Positions 1 through 5,802 of a DNA stretch of 11,378 nucleotides are shown one piece after another (positions within the stretch are counted from its first letter, which is position 1; the number at the start of each line of letters is the position of its first letter). Under the pieces are notes generated by a model that worked only from the letters and a program-made list of their open reading frames with translations, did no database searches and was not told the origin of the DNA. The DNA lies in contig CALCRE010000063.1 in the NCBI GenBank assembly GCA_937894465.1, positions 1-11,378 of the forward strand, in the 5' to 3' direction. The position numbers and the translations under genes are program-made. Source of the stretch: an uncultured Clostridia bacterium. GTDB lineage: Bacteria; Bacillota; Clostridia; JAAYHZ01.

Positions 1-39
1 ACCAGTTGTCAAGACTAATTTACCAGAATCGCATGTTAA

Positions 40-429
40 TATTTAGTCAGCTCTAAGGAGAAAGTAAAGGAGATTTATCCTGTAAAAGGTGCTAAAAATA
101 TTGTTTCCATCAAGTGGTACAACGATTTGATTTACGGGTTGACCGGTGAAGGTTATCTGTTTGTTTATGATTATACTAACAATGTTGTAACTACTGTTAA
201 GAAACTCCCCGTTAATCATACCATTTGGCCCGCTATGGATATAACCGACAAAGGGATTATATATGGGGCAGGGGACGACAAACTGTTCCGCTATGATTTG
301 GATAAAGATCGATTTGATGTTGTGGCAGAAACATCCGGTTGGGTATTGGGTTTTTATATGGACAAGAAAAATAACAAGATATACGGGACACCCGGGGCAA
401 GGCTGGTGTGCTACGATATAGAGGATTAA
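40..429 (+). pseudogene. C-terminal remnant of a beta-propeller-like protein
   Basis: The frame is open from codon 40 (after a TAA at 37-39) to the TAA at 427-429, about 129 codons. It contains repeated short blades of the type WYNDLIYGLTG, GIIYGAGDDKLFRYD and NKIYGTPGARLVCYD. These strand-turn-strand units with terminal Tyr/Phe-Asp are typical of PQQ- or Kelch-like beta-propellers. No ATG start with a ribosome binding site exists; the only candidate is a TTG at 127, which falls inside a blade and has no SD sequence. The residues before it (from about 64) read as continuous propeller, so the real protein extended further upstream. All three forward frames are closed by stops within the first 56 bases, so the N-terminal part is missing or frameshifted. 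I read it as a truncated or decayed gene. A sequencing frameshift near position 40 is the alternative. The function is unknown. Confidence 0.5.
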
Positions 430-437
430 ATACAAGA

Positions 438-470
438 CCGTTCTCCCCCGACAATAGCGGGGGAGAACGG
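438..470 (+). terminator. Strong hairpin after the beta-propeller remnant
   Basis: A perfect 13-bp stem (438-450 pairing with 458-470, about two thirds GC) closes a 7-base loop nine bases after the stop codon at 429. This is the place and strength expected of an intrinsic terminator. There is no T-run on the plus strand after it, so termination may be imperfect. A 3'-end stabilising hairpin is also possible. Confidence 0.45.
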
Positions 471-815
471 AATAAACAACAGTGTAAAAGACGTAATAAA
501 ACCCATACAGAACATTTGATTTATCGGTAATATTTGCATGCGAATCCGATTTGCGTTTAGACGATCTTTCGAACCCGCTCAAGACAATTGATCTCCAGAA
601 TGGAGCGGACAAGCTCCTCAAAGGGCGACCCTGTGTATTATAAATATTACAGGTGGGGTTTATATTCTGCACCATGATATTCGTGTCTTAGAACATCTTT
701 CGTATGTTCTAAGTTGATCACAATAATCCATAACGATCTTAAACTGCACTGGGCGAGATAACAATTTAAAAAAATAATATTATGCAACGTGCTCTTTTGG
801 CGCGGGATTATGTTA
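471..815. other. Gene-free region between the propeller remnant and the Cys-rich gene
   Basis: I see no convincing gene here. A patch at about 541-650 is richer in GC than its surroundings. It is open on the plus strand from 500 to about 643 (last residues LLKGRPCVL) and open on the opposite strand too, but neither reading has a supported start or a family I recognise, so it may be a gene relic. The patch holds two overlapping, mutually exclusive small hairpins: CTCCA at 593-597 with TGGAG at 601-605, and GGAGC at 602-606 with GCTCC at 613-617. A larger hairpin at 687-713 is listed separately. Confidence 0.4.
687..713. repeat. Perfect 10-bp inverted repeat
   Basis: CTTAGAACAT at 687-696 pairs exactly with ATGTTCTAAG at 704-713 around a 7-base loop. 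No T-run follows on either strand, so it is not a standard intrinsic terminator. It lies about 100 bases upstream of the sigma-K-like promoter of the Cys-rich gene. It could be a regulator binding site, an RNA hairpin, or the scar of a small mobile repeat. Confidence 0.6.
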
Positions 816-842
816 ACCAATCTGTATATCACTCATATACTA
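816..842 (+). promoter_or_regulatory. Sigma-K-like promoter of the Cys-rich gene
   Basis: The sequence has AC at 816-817, a 16-base spacer, and CATATACTA at 834-842. This fits the Bacillus sigma-K pattern, AC about 16 bases before CATAnnnTA. Transcription would start near 849, giving a leader of about 29 bases before the ATG at 878. There is no good sigma-A -35/-10 pair at this spot. It implies late mother-cell expression during sporulation. The match is by eye only. Confidence 0.5.
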
Positions 843-877
843 TATTAACATTTCTCATAAGAAAGGATGTAAATATT

Positions 878-1645
878 ATGACAGAAAACTTAGAGGTGAA
901 TCAAGTAGCTGTGACATGTGGATCTGGTCTCAACCCAAATTGTGGAGAGTGTTGTGCTATTTTCACAGATCCTGCTAGAAGAGCAGCATTTGGATATCAA
1001 GCAGAATCCGTAACTTGCGAATGCCACGATATTTGTGTTGAAGATGTAAGAGATATTTGTGTAAGACAAAGAACGGCAACACATTGTGTTCCCTGCAATC
1101 CCGATGGACGCGCAGGTTGCCGTGGAGGCTTTTTGCCTGACGGAGCGCCTGGTATTCAAAGCTGGAGGGTCTTATGTGCAGAAGAGCGCTTGAGTCCGTC
1201 CACTGGTTGTGATCGTATCATCAACGAATTAGAATTTGAAGTAGTACTCAGATATGGAACAGGCACATTAGCAGTTGTAACTCCAAGAGACACATTCAAT
1301 TGTTTCTGGTATGAGTTTGCCAGGTTCCCAAGCGGTGTGCATTTCCAAAACAATCTTGCAGGACTAAATCAATTCAGAAGTGAATTAGCTGCAATTGATG
1401 GTTCTTGTAAAGTGATTATTATTGAAAACGTAAGAGTTGTAACTATCGGTAATGATTGTGTTTTGGAAATAGACTATAAAGTTATCGACAAATTGTGGAA
1501 ACATGAGAATCTGCTCGTGTCAGCCCTAAAACCTTATCCTGGCGTCGGTGAGGTAGGTAATATTACTGTTTCGCAGGAATTTGAGCAAGGTCATAGGATC
1601 GTTCCCTGTGTGAATAGTGGACTTTGTGGCAATGGCGTCAGCTAA
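878..1645 (+). CDS. Cysteine-rich protein, possible spore coat or exosporium component
   Basis: The protein has 255 residues starting at ATG 878, which follows GAAAGGATG at 861-869 by a normal distance. The frame is open further upstream to an ATG at 782, but that ATG has no SD and the extension would span the candidate promoter, so I reject it. I do not recognise the family. The N-terminal half (residues 1 to about 110) is crowded with cysteines: CGSGLNPNCGECC, CECHDIC, CVPC and others. I count 18 Cys in total, ending in CVNSGLC near the C-terminus. The C-terminal half is rich in beta-type segments (for example LEFEVVLRYG and KVIIIENVRVVTIG). There is no signal peptide and no membrane segment. 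Abundant Cys in a soluble protein, with a sigma-K-like promoter and a collagen-like gene elsewhere in the window, suggests a disulfide-cross-linked spore surface layer, as for CotY/CotZ in Bacillus. That role is inference, and there is no evident sequence match to CotY/CotZ. Confidence 0.75.
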   Translation: MTENLEVNQVAVTCGSGLNPNCGECCAIFTDPARRAAFGYQAESVTCECHDICVEDVRDICVRQRTATHCVPCNPDGRAGCRGGFLPDGAPGIQSWRVLCAEERLSPSTGCDRIINELEFEVVLRYGTGTLAVVTPRDTFNCFWYEFARFPSGVHFQNNLAGLNQFRSELAAIDGSCKVIIIENVRVVTIGNDCVLEIDYKVIDKLWKHENLLVSALKPYPGVGEVGNITVSQEFEQGHRIVPCVNSGLCGNGVS

Positions 1646-1664
1646 TTGTCTATCGACTTAATTT

Positions 1665-1704
1665 AGGGGATTACCTCAAATGTTTGAGGTATATCCCCTT
1701 TTTT
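1665..1704 (+). terminator. Intrinsic terminator of the Cys-rich gene
   Basis: A long stem with one small bulge pairs AGGGGAT...TACCTCAAA (1665-1680) with TTTGAGGTATATCCCCT (1683-1699) around a two-base centre. It is followed by a T-run to 1704 and lies 20 bases after the stop codon at 1645. Confidence 0.9.
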
Positions 1705-1736
1705 GTACACAAGCGCAGCAAAACAAAAGGTGTATT

Positions 1737-1775
1737 AAAAAAGTAACCATGAAAAGCAGGGCAGTTCGTTACTTT
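1737..1775 (-). terminator. Possible weak terminator of the minus-strand small gene
   Basis: Read on the minus strand, AAAGTAAC (1775-1768) and GTTACTTT (1747-1740) form an 8-bp AT-rich stem with a 20-base loop, and the run continues as six T to 1737. It sits 47 bases past the stop of the gene at 1822-2103. The long loop and low GC make it only a modest candidate. Confidence 0.35.
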
Positions 1776-1821
1776 AATGGTAAAACTATAGAATCCCCCC
1801 CAACCATAACGATATGAACAT

Positions 1822-2103
1822 CTATTCCCTATTCGCCAATGAACTTTCGATTTTTGTCAACTTTGTCTCTATCCTTATAAGTTGTTCCGTTATATCTTTT
1901 AAACGAGCGTCAATATTGGAATTCTCTATTGCCGAATGTTGATTCCAATAAGTGGATTTTTTGAATGTTTTGTATTCCGGATTAGCTGCCATATGGTTTA
2001 TTTCTTTAACTAGTTCTATGATATTCACTTCTTTTTGGGTATCGATGGAATCTTGTTCAAGAGGACATTCTTCTAACCCAACTTTGTTTTTCTCTTTGTC
2101 CAT
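1822..2103 (-). CDS. Small charged helical (coiled-coil-like) protein of unknown function
   Basis: The protein has 93 residues. ATG at 2103 is preceded on the minus strand by AAAGGAG with a 7-base spacer, which makes this a real gene. Residues 1-20 are charged and acidic (KEKNKVGLEECPLEQD). Residues 25-40 look helical (NIIELVKEINHMAANP). The C-terminal third (about 62-93, LKDITEQLIRIETKLTKIES) shows a heptad pattern of Leu/Ile separated by charged residues and should form an amphipathic helix or coiled coil. There is one Cys, and no signal peptide or membrane segment. I do not recognise the family. It stands alone on its strand, with a sigma-K-like promoter just upstream, so expression in the sporulating mother cell is a reasonable guess. 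A role in the spore is inference only. Confidence 0.75.
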   Translation of the reverse strand: MDKEKNKVGLEECPLEQDSIDTQKEVNIIELVKEINHMAANPEYKTFKKSTYWNQHSAIENSNIDARLKDITEQLIRIETKLTKIESSLANRE

Positions 2104-2141
2104 TTTTATCTCCTTTACATATTTGAGTTTCCGCTTTATTC

Positions 2142-2168
2142 TATTATATGATAAGAGTGAAAAATAGT
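2142..2168 (-). promoter_or_regulatory. Sigma-K-like promoter of the small helical protein
   Basis: On the minus strand, AC (2168-2167), then 16 bases, then CATATAATA (2150-2142) fits the sigma-K pattern AC-N16-CATAnnnTA exactly. The predicted start near 2135 leaves a leader of about 32 bases before the ATG at 2103. The internal TATAAT could also serve sigma-A, but no TTGACA-like -35 lies at 16-18 bases. Confidence 0.5.
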
Positions 2169-2191
2169 TTCGACATCAAGCACGTAGTTGG

Positions 2192-2439
2192 AAAGATGAG
2201 TATAATGGCTTGCCCCCTAATGCCGGCATTATTGCACATATAGCGTTTTATCAGATTTATGCAAGGTGCCTAGAGGAGGTGCATGATATGGTGACAATAT
2301 TTAGTAGGAATCATTTAACGCGACGGTTATAAGATGGTTTATAATCGAAAGAATGGCAATGTATGTGAAGGCGGTTGAACCAGATGTTCGCAAGTCGGCA
2401 TGTGCCTGGCTAAAACAGGACAGAAAGAAACGGGTATAA
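2192..2439 (+). pseudogene. Decayed gene remnant with a frame break
   Basis: Two adjacent forward frames read like real protein. The first, from about 2192 to the TAA at 2330-2332, includes DEYNGLPPNAGIIAHIAFYQ and YARCLEEVHDMV. The second, open from 2308 to the TAA at 2437-2439, includes ERMAMYVKAVEPDVRKSACA and WLKQDRKKRV. They overlap at 2308-2329 and could be one protein broken by a small indel there. Neither has a convincing full-length start. A strong SD-like GAGGAGGTG at 2273-2281 precedes ATG 2288, but that reading ends after 14 codons. I do not recognise the family. The amino-acid make-up favours a relic of a helical protein, but chance reading cannot be excluded. Confidence 0.35.
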
Positions 2440-2440
2440 T

Positions 2441-2467
2441 AAAACAGGGCGTCTAAGCCCTGTTTTT
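2441..2467. terminator. Bidirectional intrinsic terminator after pntB
   Basis: AAAACAGGGC (2441-2450) and GCCCTGTTTT (2457-2466) form a perfect 10-bp stem around a 6-base loop. T-runs lie on both strands. On the minus strand it comes 22 bases after the pntB stop codon at 2489, so it ends the pnt operon. On the plus strand it closes the decayed gene just before it. Confidence 0.9.
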
Positions 2468-2488
2468 ATAATATCGGTTTTATATATT

Positions 2489-3889
2489 TCACCGTAACAT
2501 GTCGATGAGCTCTTTCACGGTATCTTTTGCATCTCCAAGCTTCATGGTTACATTTCTCATTTTATACAGAGGATTATCCACTCCTGCATAACCCGGTTTT
2601 AAATCGAAGTTACATATGACGATATGTTTTGCTTTGTCAACATCAAGAACCGGCATACCGTAAATAGGAGTACCTTCCGCAGTGTTAGCCGCAGGATTAA
2701 TGACATCGTTTGCACCGATGACAATAGCTAAATCACAATTAGGAAATTCCGGGTTAATGTCATCCATCTCCCTTAATTTCTCATATGAAATATTGGCTTC
2801 GGCTAACAAAACATTCATATGACCGGGCATTCTGCCTGCTACCGGATGAATGGCGAAATCAAGCAAAGCACCGTTTTGCTCCAAGGAATCCGAAAGTTGT
2901 GAAACAAGATGCTGAGCTTGGGCTAATGCCATACCGTAACCGGGAACGATAATAACCCGCTTAGCGGATTTTATGATGCTTGCCAGATCGGAGACAATGT
3001 CTTCTTCCGAATCGCTTGCTGTTACTACAGTGGAAGCCTCAACGGCGACCCCTTTGGAATGTCCTGTTGAAGTGGTTTTTCCCAATAAAATGTCCAATAA
3101 ATGACGATTCATGGAACGACACATAATTTGGGTCAATAGCAAACCGGATGCACCGACGATACCTCCGATGGCAACAGTAAGAGGGTTATTGGACGCCATA
3201 CCGGCAATGGATCCTGCAACACCTGACAAGGAGTTCAAAAGGGAAATGGTGATGGGCATATCCGCACCGCCCACACGAATAGTAAAGGCTACACCGAAAA
3301 ATCCACCCATCACCCATCCGATGATGATGCTTATGGGTAGAAACTTTGTATCAATGGCTACCATCACAATTGAAAGAATGGATAGTACCAAAGAAATGCC
3401 GGTAATCCATTGATGGTTTTTCCAAATCACCGGTTTTTGTGATATTACTTTTTGTAATTTTCCTGCAGCAATCATGCTTCCTGTGAATGTGACCACACCA
3501 ACTACTAACGCTAATGATGCAGTTACTAAGATAAACATTAATTGGTCTTGGTTTTGTTGTTCAGGTTCGATCATAATGACTGTTGCAGCCAAAGCAGAGG
3601 CAATGCCGCCGAATCCATTTAGTAACGCCACTACTTGGGGCATCTCGATCATTTTAATCTTGAATCCCCAGATGACACCTAAGATCAAACCGATGGCCAT
3701 AAAAATCCATAAAGAAGTAACAGATATGATATCATAGTAGACTAGAGTCAGTAATATGGCACCTGCCATGGCGATGGTACTGAGGAAATTCCCTTTGACT
3801 GCCTTTTCCACTTTGCTCATCATGGATATGCCAACTAGAACAAGTACCGATAACAGACCACATAATAGGTAGAATAAAATATCACTCAT
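2489..3889 (-). CDS. pntB: NAD(P) transhydrogenase beta subunit (PntB), with an altered NADP-site loop
   Basis: PntB spans the membrane and carries domain III, which normally binds NADP(H). With PntAA and PntAB it couples hydride transfer between NAD(H) and NADP(H) to proton movement. At 466 residues it matches the usual length. Residues 1 to about 268 are a bundle of hydrophobic helices with the family segments MPQVVALLNGFGG (83-95) and GGADMPITISLLNSLSG (207-223). Residue 91 is Asn where E. coli has His91. Domain III (about 285-466) keeps PGYGMALAQAQ (316-326), HPVAGRMPGHMNVLLAEA (348-365), VIGANDVINPA (390-400) and GYAGVDNPLY (433-442). The odd point is the loop before GYAGV. E. coli has Lys-Arg-Ser there, contacting the NADP 2'-phosphate. 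This protein has Asn-Phe-Asp (427-429), so its cofactor preference may differ. The ATG overlaps the pntAB stop by four bases (ATGA) and has its own AAGGAGGT site, so the two are translationally coupled. Confidence 0.95.
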   Translation of the reverse strand: MSDILFYLLCGLLSVLVLVGISMMSKVEKAVKGNFLSTIAMAGAILLTLVYYDIISVTSLWIFMAIGLILGVIWGFKIKMIEMPQVVALLNGFGGIASALAATVIMIEPEQQNQDQLMFILVTASLALVVGVVTFTGSMIAAGKLQKVISQKPVIWKNHQWITGISLVLSILSIVMVAIDTKFLPISIIIGWVMGGFFGVAFTIRVGGADMPITISLLNSLSGVAGSIAGMASNNPLTVAIGGIVGASGLLLTQIMCRSMNRHLLDILLGKTTSTGHSKGVAVEASTVVTASDSEEDIVSDLASIIKSAKRVIIVPGYGMALAQAQHLVSQLSDSLEQNGALLDFAIHPVAGRMPGHMNVLLAEANISYEKLREMDDINPEFPNCDLAIVIGANDVINPAANTAEGTPIYGMPVLDVDKAKHIVICNFDLKPGYAGVDNPLYKMRNVTMKLGDAKDTVKELIDMLR

Positions 3890-4176
3890 TTGTTATCTAC
3901 CTCCTTATGCTTAAACATTTTTAACATTTTCGAGGTGACAGTAAAGCCTCCTGCTACGTTAATCATGGCTAAAACGATTGCTATATATCCGAGAATCTTG
4001 CTTCCCGTACCAAGTGCAAATGCTGTAGCGGTCAAAGCACCTAACACTGTGATACCGGATAAGGCGTTCATACCGGACATTAAAGGGGTATGTAAAAGAC
4101 TGGGTACATTTTTTATGATCATATACCCGACTACGGTACTGACAATAAATATCAGAATCAATAACAATGGACTCAT
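3886..4176 (-). CDS. pntAB: NAD(P) transhydrogenase small membrane subunit (PntAB)
   Basis: This 96-residue membrane protein is the separate N-terminal part of transhydrogenase domain II, as in the three-gene Rhodospirillum rubrum type. In E. coli it is fused to the alpha subunit. Three hydrophobic helices are evident: about residues 3-22, 38-58 and 60-78. The family signature VPSLLHTPLMSGMNALSGIT lies at about 25-44, followed by a Gly-rich helix ending in GGFTVTSKM. The C-terminus is short and charged (KHKEVDNK). ATG 4176 has a GAAAGGAG site 6-7 bases upstream. It sits 63 bases downstream of pntAA and overlaps pntB by four bases, so the three genes form one operon. A small dyad (CCGCCT 4193-4198 and AGGCGG 4210-4215) lies in the pntAA-pntAB gap and may form an mRNA hairpin between the cistrons. 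Confidence 0.95.
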   Translation of the reverse strand: MSPLLLILIFIVSTVVGYMIIKNVPSLLHTPLMSGMNALSGITVLGALTATAFALGTGSKILGYIAIVLAMINVAGGFTVTSKMLKMFKHKEVDNK

Positions 4177-4239
4177 GAAAAACTCCTTTCTACCGCCTAC
4201 CTTTGATCAAGGCGGACAGCAAACCGGTTTGTTGTTTTA

Positions 4240-5400
4240 TTATTTTATTTTCATAGCTTCTTTCGCACCTTCATGAACGACTTTTCCGTCAATGGTGGTT
4301 AGAATGGATGAAACGATTTCATCTTTTTTATCTAATACAATCTTCCCTTTCTTAGTGATATAGTTTACTAAATTGTATACGTTATTAGCAAACATCCAAG
4401 TCGAGCTTGTCGGCAGCATGCCCGGGATATTTTTAATGCCGATGATAGTCACATGATGTTTTACTGCAACTTCTCCCGGTACGGTTGAAAAGCAGTTTCC
4501 GCCTTGGTCAATGGATATGTCCACGATCACCGAGCCGGGTGCCATGGAAGCAACCATATCATCGGTTAACAAGACAGGGGCAAGCTTTCCCGGAACCAGA
4601 GCGCTGCAGAAGATGATGTCCATCTTTGATACCGTTTCACGCAGAACATTCTGTTCTTTTTCCAACCATTCAGCCGGAAGGGTTTTTGCATATCCGCCTT
4701 TGCCCACTGCAACTTCATCGGGAACACCGAGATCCACGACTTTGGCACCTAAGCTTTTTGCATGCTCCGCAGCGTCTTTACGGATATCGGCTGCAGAAAC
4801 GATGGCACCTAACCTTTTTGCTGTTGCAATTGCTTGCAATCCGCCTACACCGGTTCCGATGACCAGAACATTGACGGGTTTGATCATTCCGGTAGCAGTG
4901 AATATTTGAGGAACAAATTTGGGCAGGTAATTGGCTGCCATAAGCATGCCTTTGTAACCTGCACAAGTACTCATGGAAGTCAATGCGTCCATGTTTTGTG
5001 CTCTAGATATGCGGGGGACACCGTCTAAGGTAAGCCCTACAATACCTTTTTCAGCCATCTGTTTGATCATTTCATGATTTACCGGTGCTGCAGGATGTAA
5101 AAAGGTGATCAAATATTGACCTTTGTGCATCATGTCCACCTCATGGATCTTCAAGGCTTCATTGTACTGAGGTTCCTTGACTTTTAAAATCAAGTCCGAC
5201 TTTTGATACAGCTCGGCGGCATCGTCCAAAATTCGGGCACCTGCCGTTATGTACTCATCGTCGTGGTAGAAAGCGCCTTCTCCGGCTGATTTCTCCACTA
5301 AGACCACAGCTCCGTCTGCAACCAACTTGGAAACAGTCTCCGGAATGGCTGCCACACGGTTTTCCCCATGCATAATCTCTCTTGGAACTCCTATAATCAT
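4240..5400 (-). CDS. pntAA: NAD(P) transhydrogenase alpha subunit, NAD-binding domain I (PntAA)
   Basis: This soluble domain I subunit binds NAD(H) and passes hydride to or from PntB domain III at the cytoplasmic face. The 386 residues match the stand-alone domain I of three-subunit enzymes. The N-terminal part, MIIGVPREIMHGENRVAAIP, is the alanine dehydrogenase/PNT N-terminal signature. The hinge and contact motif SRAQNMDAL (132-140) keeps the Arg, Gln and Asp seen at the R. rubrum interface. The Rossmann motif GTGVGG (182-187), with Asp205 at the end of the second strand, predicts NAD(H) specificity. The mobile-loop Tyr sits in GGYAK (235-239), and PGMLPTSST (326-334) belongs to the C-terminal signature. 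There are no membrane helices. ATG 5400 has a near-perfect AGGAGGT site. It is the first gene of the operon and is divergent from citrate synthase. The partly degraded TSMST in place of R. rubrum SSQSN is a minor difference. Confidence 0.95.
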   Translation of the reverse strand: MIIGVPREIMHGENRVAAIPETVSKLVADGAVVLVEKSAGEGAFYHDDEYITAGARILDDAAELYQKSDLILKVKEPQYNEALKIHEVDMMHKGQYLITFLHPAAPVNHEMIKQMAEKGIVGLTLDGVPRISRAQNMDALTSMSTCAGYKGMLMAANYLPKFVPQIFTATGMIKPVNVLVIGTGVGGLQAIATAKRLGAIVSAADIRKDAAEHAKSLGAKVVDLGVPDEVAVGKGGYAKTLPAEWLEKEQNVLRETVSKMDIIFCSALVPGKLAPVLLTDDMVASMAPGSVIVDISIDQGGNCFSTVPGEVAVKHHVTIIGIKNIPGMLPTSSTWMFANNVYNLVNYITKKGKIVLDKKDEIVSSILTTIDGKVVHEGAKEAMKIK

Positions 5401-5465
5401 TTAGAAATACCTCCTGAAAACATTTAGTATTCATATTTTTATAAAGAATAGGTGTTATCGTTATA

Positions 5466-5479
5466 TGACGGTAGCGTCA
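5466..5479. promoter_or_regulatory. Dyad in the pntAA leader, possible operator
   Basis: TGACG (5466-5470) and CGTCA (5475-5479) form a small inverted repeat with a 4-base centre, 66 bases upstream of the pntAA start codon. It could bind a regulator or form a short hairpin in the leader. Confidence 0.25.
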
Positions 5480-5534
5480 CTCTTTATATCCAATAATAAT
5501 TTTTCAAAAATCCTCTCATATAATTTCTGTATAT

Positions 5535-5543
5535 ATAATATCA
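5535..5543 (-). promoter_or_regulatory. Possible extended -10 promoter of the pnt operon
   Basis: The minus strand reads TGATATTAT (5543-5535), an extended -10 element. No good -35 lies 17 bases upstream. Transcription would start near 5528 and give a leader of about 128 bases that contains the TGACG/CGTCA dyad. This is a weak call; other AT-rich hexamers in the region compete. Confidence 0.3.
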
Positions 5544-5673
5544 CATCGGATATAGAAAAGGTGTAAATACAACAATTAAAAACCACTTCTTTTTAAATTA
5601 TTCCTTCAATATAAAATTTAAAATGATCAGGTCGGTTATTATTGATTGAGGAAATATTCCTAAAAATCATATC

Positions 5674-5702
5674 TTTACAACAAAAGCGCATGTTGATATA
5701 AT
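5674..5702 (+). promoter_or_regulatory. Sigma-A promoter of citrate synthase
   Basis: TTTACA (5674-5679), a 17-base spacer and TATAAT (5697-5702) form a near-consensus vegetative promoter. Transcription should begin near 5709, leaving a leader of about 94 bases before ATG 5803. Confidence 0.75.
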
Positions 5703-5767
5703 TACTCTGGATTCAATTCAAAATATGTAGGCGAATTACATAATCATGCATCATCAAGATTATTTCG

Positions 5768-5784
5768 TAGAATGAAACATTCTA
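5768..5784 (+). promoter_or_regulatory. Inverted repeat just upstream of the citrate synthase RBS
   Basis: TAGAATG (5768-5774) and CATTCTA (5778-5784) are perfect 7-bp arms around AAA. The dyad ends a few bases before the SD AAAAGGAG and lies inside the predicted leader. It could be an operator acting as a roadblock or a small hairpin affecting translation. Confidence 0.4.
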
Positions 5785-5802
5785 TTATAAAAGGAGATAT
5801 AT

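Noticed and set aside
555..600. tRNA-like TTCGAAC at about 568-574
   Set aside because: The flanking bases do not form a T-stem on either strand and no acceptor or anticodon arms can be built.
43..675. Long minus-strand open frame of 210 codons
   Set aside because: It runs across the propeller remnant and the terminator hairpin on the opposite strand, has no ribosome binding site at its ATG, and shows no recognisable motif; probably chance.
782..877. Upstream start (ATG 782) for the Cys-rich protein
   Set aside because: There is no SD before it, and the extension would cover the sigma-K-like promoter; ATG 878 has a good SD.
4511..4909. Plus-strand open frames inside pntAA, pntAB and pntB
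   Set aside because: They are antisense shadows of well-supported genes and lack SD sequences and recognisable motifs.
5483..5507. TTGAAA / TATAAA as the pnt promoter on the minus strand
   Set aside because: The spacer is only 13 bases, too short for sigma-A.
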